DNA of 39,359 nucleotides. Origin: Burkholderiales bacterium RIFCSPLOWO2_12_FULL_61_40. Its GTDB lineage: Bacteria; Pseudomonadota; Gammaproteobacteria; Burkholderiales; Burkholderiaceae_C. Positions within the stretch are counted from its first letter, which is position 1. Every line of letters begins with the position of its first letter. The notes beneath the pieces are model-generated. The model worked only from the letters and a program-made list of their open reading frames with translations, was not told the DNA's origin and ran no database searches. The DNA lies in assembly GCA_001770935.1 (NCBI GenBank), contig MESI01000128.1, positions 1 through 39,359 of the forward strand, read 5' to 3'. Below are positions 14,848 through 23,119 of the stretch, one piece after another. A program made the translations under genes and the position numbers.

Positions 14848-15612
14848 ATGCAGCATGTCGTTTTCAATCAAAAAGGGGGCGTAGGCAAGTCCACCATCAC
14901 CTGCAACCTGGCCGCCATCAGCGCCGCGCAGGGGCTGCGCACCCTGGTGATCGACCTGGACTCCCAAGGCAACTCCACCCGCTACCTGCTGGGTGCCGAG
15001 CTTCCCGACAACATGCCCAATGTGGCCGAGTTTTTTGAGCAAAGCCTGAAATTCACCATCCGCGACAAGTCGGCGGCCGACTACATCGTGCACACCCCGT
15101 GGGAGGGGCTGGACCTGATGCCCTCCAGCCCGCTGCTGGACGAACTGCACGGCAAGCTGGAGTCCCGCCACAAGATCTACAAGCTGCGCGACGCACTGGA
15201 GCAACTGGCCGAAGACTATGACCAGATCTACATCGACACTCCACCCGCACTCAACTTCTACACCCGCTGCGCGCTGATCTCGGCGCAGGGCTGCCTGATT
15301 CCTTTTGACTGCGACGATTTTTCGCGCCGCGCCCTGTACACCCTGCTGGACAACGTGCAGGAGATCAAGGCTGACCACAACTCCGAACTGAAGGTCGAAG
15401 GCATCATCGTCAACCAGTTCCAGCCCCGCGCCAACCTGCCCCAGCGCATGGTGCAGGAGCTGATCGACGAAGGCCTGCCGGTGCTGCAGCCCTACCTGAG
15501 TGCCTCGGTCAAGATCCGCGAATCGCACGAGCAGTCCATGCCCATGATTTTCCTGGAACCCAAGCACAAACTCACCCTGGAGTATGTGGCGCTGCACGAT
15601 GCGCTGCAGTAG
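14848..15612 (+). CDS. ParA/MinD-family ATPase
   Basis: 254-residue deviant Walker ATPase that positions cargo or chromosomes. Deviant Walker A is KGGVGKSTI (9-17), Walker A' LRTLVIDLDSQGNST (30-44), Walker B QIYIDTPPAL. It lacks an N-terminal helix-turn-helix and has no parB neighbour, so it is an orphan ParA. It is followed 64 nt later by an HD-GYP gene, with which it probably forms a unit. The 3' part (15496-15551, SASVKIRESHEQSMP) has a degenerate copy behind that HD-GYP gene, evidence that a second parA-like gene once lay there. Confidence 0.85.
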   Translation: MQHVVFNQKGGVGKSTITCNLAAISAAQGLRTLVIDLDSQGNSTRYLLGAELPDNMPNVAEFFEQSLKFTIRDKSAADYIVHTPWEGLDLMPSSPLLDELHGKLESRHKIYKLRDALEQLAEDYDQIYIDTPPALNFYTRCALISAQGCLIPFDCDDFSRRALYTLLDNVQEIKADHNSELKVEGIIVNQFQPRANLPQRMVQELIDEGLPVLQPYLSASVKIRESHEQSMPMIFLEPKHKLTLEYVALHDALQ

Positions 15613-15676
15613 CCGGTTTGCAGTTGAATTTGCAAAAAATATAAGCTAACGCCACGGCCCCACCTTTGCAAAGACC

Positions 15677-16996
15677 ATGACTGACGTGATCGACAAGCAG
15701 CATTTCACCCAGGCCGTGGCCGAGCTGGGTGAAAAACAACCGGTGGTCGCCAGTTGTGCCATTTTCAATGCCAACGGTGTGAAGATCGTTGACAAGGGAA
15801 CCCTGATCAACCTGGGGCTGTACGAACGCCTGATGCAGCACAAATTGGCCGAGCCCATTGAAAGTTGCGTCAGCAGCAGCGATACGGTGACGGCAAAAGC
15901 CCTGCGCACCAGTGCACAAGAGGTCTTGGATGGCATCCCCTTCTTTGGGCGGATGGCCCCCGAGGGCAGGCCGCGCAGCCTCATGCTCGACGCCATTGAA
16001 ACCATGCCACTGCCTGCGCCCGTCGCGTTTCAGTTGACCATCGCACGCGATGTGCGCCCGGAAATCTACCAGCGGCTGATCCGCACGGCCTTGACCGCAG
16101 CCTGGCTGACAAAGACCCCGCTGCTGTCACGCTTTGACATGAATATTGCCTGTGCGGCGGGCATGCTGCACGACATTGGCATGCTGCACGTTGACCCGCT
16201 GCTGCTGTCGCCGGAACATGTCCTCAACGGCGCGCAGCAACGCCAGCTGTATTCGCATCCGCTGGTCTCCACCATGCTGATTGAGCGGCACCACCAGTAC
16301 CCCAGGGAACTCATCCGGGCCGTGGGTGAACACCATGAATGCATGGATGGCTCCGGCTATCCCCGCCATCTGATCGGAGACGCCATCAGTCCCCTGGGAA
16401 AACTTTTGTCTCTGGCCCAAGTGGTGGCGGCCATGTTTTCGCCGGACCGCGACGCGCCGGAGCTGCGCTTGTCGGTTTTATTGCGCATGAATACCCACCG
16501 CTATGACAGCACGCTGGCCCTTCAGATCATTGGCCTGCTGCAGTCCCCCGCGAACAGTCTGGGAGCCAGGCTGGAGCATTTTCCGGACCCGGTGCAACTG
16601 CTGCTGGATGTGGACAAGGCGCTGGGACAATGGTCTGCGGAACTCCCGAAGAGTTCCGACCTGAGTTCTGCCCGGCGTGAGGGACTGGCGCTGGTGAGCG
16701 TTCAACTGCAGAAAATTCAGCGCGCGCTGGCCCAGGTCGGTGCGGCGCCCGCGCAGCTGGCCTATCTCGGCAGGGACGCGCTGGACAGCGCGCTGCTCGA
16801 TGAGATGACCCTGATCACCCGGGAGGCAGGCTGGCAGTTGCGCACGGCGGCGCGCCAAACACGTAGCCGTTGGCGGGCGGTGCCCGGTGAGCGTTATCCC
16901 GTCGCCCTGCAGGCCTGGCTGGACGGTGTGGACGCGGTCACTGCCAAAATTGGCGGTTTTGAACCCCTGGACAAATTGCTTGCAGAAGCAGCCTGA
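15677..16996 (+). CDS. HD-GYP domain protein (putative c-di-GMP phosphodiesterase)
   Basis: 439 residues. HD-GYP phosphodiesterases hydrolyse cyclic di-GMP. The HD pair is AGMLHDIGM (His165, Asp166) and the GYP motif HHECMDGSGYP (219-229), close to the consensus HHExxDGxGYP; the metal-binding HPLVSTMLIE lies between. The N-terminal ~110 residues resemble the DUF3391-like/tonB-less leader of some HD-GYP proteins (VVASCAIFNANGVKIVDKGT) and could be a sensor. The C-terminal ~150 residues are unassigned. No membrane segments. The stop codon (TGA 16994-16996) lies inside a sequence copied from the parA gene upstream. Confidence 0.82.
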   Translation: MTDVIDKQHFTQAVAELGEKQPVVASCAIFNANGVKIVDKGTLINLGLYERLMQHKLAEPIESCVSSSDTVTAKALRTSAQEVLDGIPFFGRMAPEGRPRSLMLDAIETMPLPAPVAFQLTIARDVRPEIYQRLIRTALTAAWLTKTPLLSRFDMNIACAAGMLHDIGMLHVDPLLLSPEHVLNGAQQRQLYSHPLVSTMLIERHHQYPRELIRAVGEHHECMDGSGYPRHLIGDAISPLGKLLSLAQVVAAMFSPDRDAPELRLSVLLRMNTHRYDSTLALQIIGLLQSPANSLGARLEHFPDPVQLLLDVDKALGQWSAELPKSSDLSSARREGLALVSVQLQKIQRALAQVGAAPAQLAYLGRDALDSALLDEMTLITREAGWQLRTAARQTRSRWRAVPGERYPVALQAWLDGVDAVTAKIGGFEPLDKLLAEAA

Positions 16997-17048
16997 GCGC
17001 CTCGGTGAATGCCCGCGAATCGCACGAACAGTCCCTGCCTAGGGTTTT
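16993..17048 (+). pseudogene. Relic of a parA 3' end
   Basis: CTGAGCGCCTCGGTGAATGC... matches 15496-15551 of the parA gene in 46 of 56 positions without gaps by eye. Read in the parA frame it gives LSASVNARESHEQSLPRVL then a stop, against LSASVKIRESHEQSMPMIF in ParA. Matches continue at the codon level, so this is a decayed coding fragment, not chance. Confidence 0.8.
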
Positions 17049-17051
17049 ATA

Positions 17052-17109
17052 GATCAAATAGGCCTCAAGCCCGCACAGAATAAGCGCAAGCAGCTACCAA
17101 AATGATAGC
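17052..17109. repeat. Short intergenic hairpin repeat, copy B
   Basis: GCCTCAAGCCCGCACAGAAT...AAGCGCAAGCAGCTACC-AAAAT-GATAGC. Same family as 10795-10852. It lies between the convergent HD-GYP and helicase-associated-domain genes, right at the parA relic, a fitting place for a bidirectional terminator. Confidence 0.7.
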
Positions 17110-17124
17110 GAAAGGTGAAGGCCT

Positions 17125-18900
17125 TCACGGGCGCATTCCCAAGCCCAGCAAACGCACCCTCTGGTGAAACTTGTCCAACTGGTCGGTGCGTACCACCAGT
17201 GTGCTGGGGCCGGCGCGTAAACACAGGGCGCGGGTCTCCGGGTGGCTGGCCACGCGCTCGGCGGTCTGCGGGTCGCGGCATTCGATCAACACCGCGCTTG
17301 CCCCCAGCTTGAGCGCCCGTCCGTCGTGTTCGCACTGCAGGAGGAAGGACTCGACCGGCTCGGGCAGGGGCACGTCGTCGTGGCTTTCCAGAAAGCGGCG
17401 CAGCTCGGCGATGCCATGGCCTGTCTCCAGGGCCAGCAGCGCTTTCTGGCGGTCCAGCCGCCAGCTTCCCGGCTGAACCGGCTCGGCCCACTGGTTCAGC
17501 AGCAGCCCTTCTTCGGTGCTGAGGCTGCCCCGCAGCACGCTGACCTGCAGGCTGGGGAGGACCGAAAGCGCCACGTCGCTGGGCCGCACCACCGGCGCAT
17601 AGGCCGTGGTCATGCCCAGTACGTAAGCCCCCAGCGCGCTCAGGCGAAGGCCGACCAATCCGTCGTAGCGGCTCAAAAAGCCCAGTTCGTCCGCACCCCA
17701 CATGCCACGGAAGTCATTGCGGCAGTCTTTCGGGTCTTGGTAGCACAGGTCCACCATGCCCAGGGTTGCCGCATATTCAAACAGCAGCACCAAAATATAG
17801 CGCTCCTGCAAAATGTTCCAGCCATGGGAGCCGTCGTACCCCAGGCTGCCGTACCGGCGTTCACACAGGTAGAGTTGCCAGGGGTCGTGCGCGACCACAA
17901 AGCCGAGGTCAGACGCCTGCATGAAACGCGAGAAGTCGTCCAGGGTTACCCAGCGCCCCACCGGGCACTCGCGCAAGGCCTCTTCCACCACCGCCCGCCG
18001 GGGGGCGACGGCGCCCATGACGCGCCCCTTGGAGTTTTGCCCCTTGATCTCATCCATGCGGCTGAATTCATCGAGCAGCGTGGATTTGACCCACTTGCGC
18101 CAGAGTCCGCGCAGCACCTCCTGCGCCGGTGCACCCAGTGCCTTGACTCCGGCGGGGCCGAGGGCCAGGCGGCTTCCCGTCCTGGCCACCAGACCACCGG
18201 CCTGCAACAGCATCGGCCAGGCAAAGGCCTTGATCGGGCCGATCTCCTGATCCCAGGGGTCGCGCTTCTCGGCCACCGGGTAGAAGTCGCCGCCGACAAG
18301 TTTCTCGGACAGCACGCGCAATGCAGCCGCACCGGGCTGTGCGGTCTTTTCGCTGACCTGGATGCGCGCCTGCTCGATGGTGCGCAACATGATCCCCACT
18401 TCCTGCAGGGCTTCGCGCTCGGTCAGGCGCTCCACCCAGCCGTCTTGCACCGGCAGTGTTTCAAAACTGGCAAGCTGCAGCGGGGCCGGCGGCGGCACGA
18501 ATTCCCGCAGACGCTGGCCCAGGTCGGCGGGGACACAATAGCCCTCTGCACTGCCCGCGGAGTGGATGAACAAACACAGCGCGGATTTTTTGCCGCTGGA
18601 GTAGCCATGCGACCTGGCTTTGGCCACTTGAAACACGGGCTGTTTCTGGTATTTGGCCTGAAAACGTTGCGCTGAATATTCACCCAGCGGGTCGTGCGCG
18701 GCCTCTGCCACCGCGGCGCGCTGCACTTCGTCCAGGCCCAACCAGGCGGCCATCAGTTCCGGCCCCAACAGGGCGCTGGCGATGCGTTCCACCAAGTCAT
18801 CCTTGCGCGTCGCCGCTTTGGCGTCAGGCACATGGTCCAGCAGTTCCTTCAGCTGCGGAACGGTCAGGCGCGCCAGCGCTTCCTTCAGCATGATTGGCAT
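17125..18900 (-). CDS. SAP-like / helicase-associated (Helicase_C_3-like) domain protein
   Basis: 591 residues without membrane segments. The N-terminus (LTVPQLKELLDHVPDAKAATRKDDLVERIASALLG) has the two-helix pattern of a SAP-type DNA-binding domain. The C-terminus (LPEPVESFLLQCEHDGRALKLGASAVLIECRDPQTAERVASHPETRALCLRAG..LVVRTDQLDKFHQRVRLLGLG) resembles the XPB/Ssl2-like helicase-associated domain. The middle is a run of winged-helix-like stretches with no P-loop, so this is not a helicase. Similar proteins are often annotated helicase-associated; their role is unknown to me. AAGGA lies 8 nt before ATG 18900. It is divergent from pip across 52 bp. Confidence 0.6.
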   Translation of the reverse strand: MPIMLKEALARLTVPQLKELLDHVPDAKAATRKDDLVERIASALLGPELMAAWLGLDEVQRAAVAEAAHDPLGEYSAQRFQAKYQKQPVFQVAKARSHGYSSGKKSALCLFIHSAGSAEGYCVPADLGQRLREFVPPPAPLQLASFETLPVQDGWVERLTEREALQEVGIMLRTIEQARIQVSEKTAQPGAAALRVLSEKLVGGDFYPVAEKRDPWDQEIGPIKAFAWPMLLQAGGLVARTGSRLALGPAGVKALGAPAQEVLRGLWRKWVKSTLLDEFSRMDEIKGQNSKGRVMGAVAPRRAVVEEALRECPVGRWVTLDDFSRFMQASDLGFVVAHDPWQLYLCERRYGSLGYDGSHGWNILQERYILVLLFEYAATLGMVDLCYQDPKDCRNDFRGMWGADELGFLSRYDGLVGLRLSALGAYVLGMTTAYAPVVRPSDVALSVLPSLQVSVLRGSLSTEEGLLLNQWAEPVQPGSWRLDRQKALLALETGHGIAELRRFLESHDDVPLPEPVESFLLQCEHDGRALKLGASAVLIECRDPQTAERVASHPETRALCLRAGPSTLVVRTDQLDKFHQRVRLLGLGMRP

Positions 18901-18921
18901 GGTGCTATCCTTAAAAATTAC

Positions 18922-18932
18922 GGGCTAAGCCC
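18922..18932. promoter_or_regulatory. Palindrome GGGCT-A-AGCCC between divergent genes
   Basis: Perfect inverted repeat in the 52-bp gap shared by the divergent helicase-associated-domain and pip genes; a candidate shared operator only. Confidence 0.3.
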
Positions 18933-18952
18933 AACACGATGCCTTATTTTCC

Positions 18953-19921
18953 ATGAACACACCCTTGCCGCCGAGCCCTATGTACCCCCCAATTGCGCCC
19001 TACCGCAGCGGCCGGCTGCCGGTGGACGACCTGCACACCCTGTATTGGGAAGAGTGCGGCAACCCGCGGGGCGTGCCGGTGCTGTTTTTGCATGGCGGGC
19101 CGGGCGCGGGCCTGTCACCCAAACACCGGCAGTTTTTCGACCCCCGCCACTACCGCATCGTGCTGTTCGACCAACGCGGTGCGGGCCAATCGACGCCGCT
19201 GGGGGAGTACCGCCACAACACCACCCAGCTGCTGGTCCAGGACATTGAGCAACTGCGCGAGATGCTGGGGATTGATGCGTGGCTGGTGTTTGGTGGCTCC
19301 TGGGGCTCCACCCTGGCGCTGGCCTACGGCCAGGCCCATCCCGAGCGCTGCACGGGTTTTGTTCTGCGCGGCATTTTCCTGTGCACCCCGGCGGAGATCG
19401 ACTGGTTCATGAACGGCGTGCAGTGGTTTTTCCCGGAAGCACATGCGCGGTTTGTCGAGTCCATCCCCGAAGCCGAGCGCGGTGAACTGCTCCAGGCCTA
19501 TGCCCGCCGCCTGTTCAGCGACGACCCGGCGGAAAACCTGCAGGCGGCCCGCGCCTGGGGCCGCTACGAGGGAAGTTGCCTGCACCTGCTGCCGCACCCC
19601 GAGGTGGCCGATGAATTTGGCTCCGAGGCGGTGGCCTTGGGGCTGGGCCGCCTGGAAGCCCATTATTTTCTGCACCAGGCCTTCTTGACGGACGACCAGT
19701 TGATTCGCAACGTGGGCCGCATCCAGCACCTGCCCGCCGCCATCGTCCAGGGCCGCTACGACGTGGTGTGCCCGCCGACATCGGCCTGGCGGCTGCACCA
19801 GGCCTGGCCGAGCGCCACCTTTCAGATGATCGACGACGCCGGCCACGCCGCGTTCGAACCCGGCATCGCGGCGGCACTGGTGGCCGCCACCGACCGCTTC
19901 CGGGACACGGGCAGCTTGTAG
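18953..19921 (+). CDS. pip: Proline iminopeptidase
   Basis: 322-residue alpha/beta-hydrolase of peptidase family S33 that removes N-terminal proline from peptides in the cytoplasm. The oxyanion motif is HGGPGAG (47-53), FDQRGAGQS follows, the nucleophile is in GGSWGST (Ser116), and the acid and base are Asp270 (GRYDVVCP) and His298 (DDAGHAAFEP). WFFPEAHARFVESIPEAER is the typical cap region. Length is normal. No strong Shine-Dalgarno is visible; ATG at 18980 (MYPPIAPYRSG) is an alternative start close to family N-termini. Confidence 0.93.
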   Translation: MNTPLPPSPMYPPIAPYRSGRLPVDDLHTLYWEECGNPRGVPVLFLHGGPGAGLSPKHRQFFDPRHYRIVLFDQRGAGQSTPLGEYRHNTTQLLVQDIEQLREMLGIDAWLVFGGSWGSTLALAYGQAHPERCTGFVLRGIFLCTPAEIDWFMNGVQWFFPEAHARFVESIPEAERGELLQAYARRLFSDDPAENLQAARAWGRYEGSCLHLLPHPEVADEFGSEAVALGLGRLEAHYFLHQAFLTDDQLIRNVGRIQHLPAAIVQGRYDVVCPPTSAWRLHQAWPSATFQMIDDAGHAAFEPGIAAALVAATDRFRDTGSL

Positions 19922-20008
19922 GCCCTTTGGCAGGGCGGCACACGGTGTGGTTCTTGCGGGACCGCACAAAGGCGGCTAAACCTTCCCGGACGCAGGCCAG
20001 GCGCGCCC

Positions 20009-20014
20009 TACAAT
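20009..20014 (+). promoter_or_regulatory. Candidate -10 (TACAAT) of the export operon
   Basis: CCTACAAT lies 32 nt before ATG 20046. It overlaps the more upstream ATG at 20013, an argument for the later start of the adaptor gene. Confidence 0.4.
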
Positions 20015-20045
20015 GAATTTCCATTCACGGCGAGGATTTTTTTGC

Positions 20046-21203
20046 ATGTCATCCACCCTGATGCGTCGTTTGCTGCTGGCGCTGCTGGTCGTGCTTTTGG
20101 TAGTTGGCGTCCTGTGGTGGGCCCAGCGGCCCAAGCCCATTGCGGTGCTGCTCAGCACCATCGACCAGGGGCGGGTCGAAGCCAGCATTGCCAACACCCG
20201 CGCCGGTTCGGTGGAGGCCTGCCAGCGCACCAAGCTGTCGGCGACCATGGGCGGGCGCATCGAGGTGCTGGCCGTCAAGGAAGGCGACCGCGTCAAAAAA
20301 GGCCAGTTGCTGATGAAGCTCTGGAACGACGACCAGCAGGCCCAAAGCGCGCTGGCCCAGGCCCAGGTGGAAACCAGCCGCAAACGCGTGGCGGAAATCT
20401 GCACGCTGGCCGACAACGCCGAGCGCGAAGCCCAGCGCCAGGGCGCGCTGCGCAGCCAGGGTTTTGTCTCCAGTGCGCGCGAGGAGCAGGCCCGCGCCGA
20501 GGCGCAGGCCAAACGGGCCGGTTGCGACGCCGCCAAGGCCGATGTCGCCCAGGCGCAGGTCCGGGTCAAGGCCACGCGCGTGGAGCAAAGCCGCACCGTG
20601 CTGTATGCCCCGTTTGCCGGGACCATTGCCAAGATCGTGGGCGAGGTGGGTGAATACTCCACGCCCTCGCCGCCCGGCGTGCCCACCCCGCCGGCGATCG
20701 ACCTGATCGACGACACCTGCCTGTACGTGCGCGCCCCCATGGACGAGGTGGACGCCCCCAAGGTCCAGCCCGGCCAGGTGGTGCGGATCAGCTTTGATGC
20801 GCTGCCTGGCCAGTCGTTTGCGGGCACCCTGAAACGCGTGGCGCCCTATGTGTCGGCGGTGGAAAAGCAGGCCCGCACGGTGGACATCGAGGCCACGCTG
20901 GACCCCCAGCCTAAACCGGTGCGCCTCTTGGTGGGCTACAGCGCCGATGTCGAGGTGATTTTGGCGCTGCGCGAGAACGTGGTGCGGGTGCCGACCTCGG
21001 CCCTGCAAGAAGGTGGCCGCGTGCTGGTGGCGGGGGCCGACGGCACGCTGGAGGAGCGCACGGTCAAGGTGGGCCTGTCCAACTGGGAATTTGCCGAGGT
21101 GCTGGAGGGGCTGGCGGTGGGCGAGCGGGTGGTCACCTCGCTGGAGCGCGAAGGTGTCAAGGCCGGTGCTGCCTTTGTGCCTGACGAAAAAAACCGCAAA
21201 TGA
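20046..21203 (+). CDS. MacA-like periplasmic adaptor (HlyD/membrane fusion family)
   Basis: 385 residues. Links an inner-membrane MacB-type ABC transporter to an outer-membrane channel. One N-terminal membrane anchor (LLLALLVVLLVVGVLWWA) is followed by a lipoyl half (LSATMGGRIEVLAVKEGDRVKKGQLLMKLW), a long coiled-coil hairpin rich in Ala/Gln/Arg (QAQSALAQAQVETSRKRV...AREEQARAEAQAKRA), the second lipoyl half (VLYAPFAGTIAKIVGEVGEY) and the beta-barrel/C-terminal domain (VRVPTSALQEGGRVLVAG). ATG 20046 has GAGGA upstream, and a TACAAT -10 overlaps the alternative ATG 20013. Its stop overlaps the ATPase start (ATGA). No tolC-like gene is seen nearby; the substrate is unknown. Confidence 0.85.
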   Translation: MSSTLMRRLLLALLVVLLVVGVLWWAQRPKPIAVLLSTIDQGRVEASIANTRAGSVEACQRTKLSATMGGRIEVLAVKEGDRVKKGQLLMKLWNDDQQAQSALAQAQVETSRKRVAEICTLADNAEREAQRQGALRSQGFVSSAREEQARAEAQAKRAGCDAAKADVAQAQVRVKATRVEQSRTVLYAPFAGTIAKIVGEVGEYSTPSPPGVPTPPAIDLIDDTCLYVRAPMDEVDAPKVQPGQVVRISFDALPGQSFAGTLKRVAPYVSAVEKQARTVDIEATLDPQPKPVRLLVGYSADVEVILALRENVVRVPTSALQEGGRVLVAGADGTLEERTVKVGLSNWEFAEVLEGLAVGERVVTSLEREGVKAGAAFVPDEKNRK

Positions 21204-21922
21204 ACCCCGCGCCAACGAACCCTGCCCAGATTGAACTCTCCGGCATCGAGCGGGTGTTCCACCTCGGGGACACCGAAGTGCATGCGCTGAGCCATCTGAA
21301 CCTGTCCATCAACGCGGGGGAGTACGTGGCGGTGATGGGCCCGTCGGGCTCGGGCAAATCGACCCTGCTCAATTTGCTGGGTCTGCTGGACCGTCCCAAT
21401 GCGGGCAGTTACCGGCTGGAAGGCCGCGACGTCACCACCTTGACACCCGACCAGCAGGCCCGGGTGCGCAGCGAGCGCATCGGCTTTGTGTTCCAGAGTT
21501 TCCACCTGGTGCCGCGCCTGAGCGCCGCCGAAAACATTGCTTTGCCCATGGTGCTGGCGGGCCTGCCGCCCACCCAGCGTGCGGACCGGGTGGCGCAGGC
21601 GCTCAAGGACTACGGGCTGGAAAACCGCGCCCACCACCGCCCGGACGAACTCTCGGGCGGGCAGCGCCAGCGCGTGGCGATTGCCCGCGCCACCATCATG
21701 CAGCCCGCCATGATCCTGGCCGACGAGCCCACGGGCAACCTGGACCGCAGCACCGGCGACGAGGTGGTGCGCCTGCTGGAAGGGCTCAACGCCCGCGGCG
21801 TGACGCTGGTCGTGGTCACCCACGACCCCTTGCTAGGCGAGCGCGCCCGGCGCCAACTGCGCATGGAAGACGGCGCGGTGCAATTCGATTCCAGCCAGCC
21901 ACCATGCGCGGCGCCGACCTGA
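21200..21922 (+). CDS. MacB/LolD-type ABC transporter ATPase
   Basis: 240-residue stand-alone nucleotide-binding subunit. Walker A GPSGSGKSTLL (47-57), the Q-loop in FVFQSFHLVPRLSA, signature LSGGQRQRVAIARA, Walker B MILADEPTGNLD and the His switch VVTHD. FQSFHLVPRLSAAENIALP is typical of the MacB/LolD/FtsE group. It is split from its permease domains, unlike E. coli MacB, which is one chain. It starts within the adaptor stop codon and overlaps the first permease by 19 nt. Confidence 0.92.
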   Translation: MNPAPTNPAQIELSGIERVFHLGDTEVHALSHLNLSINAGEYVAVMGPSGSGKSTLLNLLGLLDRPNAGSYRLEGRDVTTLTPDQQARVRSERIGFVFQSFHLVPRLSAAENIALPMVLAGLPPTQRADRVAQALKDYGLENRAHHRPDELSGGQRQRVAIARATIMQPAMILADEPTGNLDRSTGDEVVRLLEGLNARGVTLVVVTHDPLLGERARRQLRMEDGAVQFDSSQPPCAAPT

Positions 21923-23112
21923 TCCATTTCGCGCGGCGGGCCGCCACCGGCAACCCCCTGCGCGCCTCGCTGCTGGTGCTGGCCATGGCCATTGGCGTGG
22001 CCGCCGTGGTGGTGCTGACGGCCCTGGGCGACGGCGCACGGCGCTATGTGATGCATGAGTTTTCTTCGCTGGGCAGCAACCTGGTGATCGTCTTGCCGGG
22101 GCGCTCGCAAACCGGGGGCTTCAGCCCCGGCGGCGCCATCACCAACACGCCGCGCGACCTGACGGTGGACGACGCCCAGGCGCTGCTGCGGGCCAGTGCC
22201 GTGGTGCGGGTGGCGCCGCTGGCGGTGGGCACGTCCGAAATCAGCGCGGGGGGCAAGCTGCGCGAGGTCATGGTGGCGGGCACCACTGCGCAGTACACCC
22301 AGCTGCGTAATATGGCCATGGCGCAGGGGCGTTTTCTGGCCGAGGGCGACTGGCGCCGGGGCGCCGCCGAAGCGGTGATCGGCGCCAAGGTGCGGGAGGA
22401 AATGTTTGGCAACACCAGCGCCCTGGGCCAGCTGGTGCGCATTGGCGACCGCCGCGTGCGCATCGTCGGTGTGCTGGCGGCCAGCGGCCAGGGCCTGGGC
22501 ATGAACACCGATGAACTGGTGTTTGTGCCGGTGGCGCTGGCGCAGGCCATGTTCAACAGCAATACGCTGTTTCGTATCCTGATCGAGGCCCATGGGCGCG
22601 ACGCCATTGCGCTGGCCAAGGTGCAGGTGGCGGACATCCTCAAGCTGCGCCACGATGGCGAGCAGGACGTCACCGTGATCACGCAGGACGCCGTGCTCGC
22701 CACCTTCGACCGCCTGCTGGGTGCGCTCACCCTGGGCGTGGCTGGTATTGCCGCCATCAGCCTGGCCGTGGCGGGCATATTGGTGATGAACGTGATGCTG
22801 GTGTCGGTGACCCAGCGCACTGCAGAAATCGGCCTGCTCAAGGCGCTGGGGGCCACCGGCGGCGTGATCCGCCTGGTGTTCCTGGTCGAGGCCGCCATGC
22901 TGTCGCTGGCGGGGGCGTTGCTCGGTTTTGTGCTGGGGCAGGCAGGCGCAGCCCTGGTGCGCCAGCTGTACCCCGCCTTTCCGGCCTACCCGCCCGACTG
23001 GGCGGTGCTGGCCGGGCTGGCGACGGCGCTGGTCACCGGCATCCTGTTTGGCGTGCTGCCCGCGCGCCGTGCCGCCCGCCTGGACCCGGTGCAAGCCCTG
23101 GCCAAGCGCTAA
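21904..23112 (+). CDS. FtsX/MacB-type ABC permease 1
   Basis: 402 residues. N-terminal TM helix (LRASLLVLAMAIGVAAVVVLTALGDGA), a large periplasmic MacB_PCD domain, then three C-terminal helices with the FtsX-domain text TQRTAEIGLLKALGATGGVIRLVFLVEAAML and the closing LPARRAARLDPVQALAKR. It starts inside the ATPase 3' end. With the second permease it probably forms a heterodimer, since both are different full-length MacB-type subunits in one operon. Confidence 0.9.
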   Translation: MRGADLIHFARRAATGNPLRASLLVLAMAIGVAAVVVLTALGDGARRYVMHEFSSLGSNLVIVLPGRSQTGGFSPGGAITNTPRDLTVDDAQALLRASAVVRVAPLAVGTSEISAGGKLREVMVAGTTAQYTQLRNMAMAQGRFLAEGDWRRGAAEAVIGAKVREEMFGNTSALGQLVRIGDRRVRIVGVLAASGQGLGMNTDELVFVPVALAQAMFNSNTLFRILIEAHGRDAIALAKVQVADILKLRHDGEQDVTVITQDAVLATFDRLLGALTLGVAGIAAISLAVAGILVMNVMLVSVTQRTAEIGLLKALGATGGVIRLVFLVEAAMLSLAGALLGFVLGQAGAALVRQLYPAFPAYPPDWAVLAGLATALVTGILFGVLPARRAARLDPVQALAKR

Positions 23113-23119
23113 GAACATG

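Noticed and set aside
20013..20045. Upstream ATG start for the MacA-like adaptor
   Set aside because: It overlaps a TACAAT -10, lacks a Shine-Dalgarno, and ATG 20046 has GAGGA before it and gives a normal membrane-anchor N-terminus.
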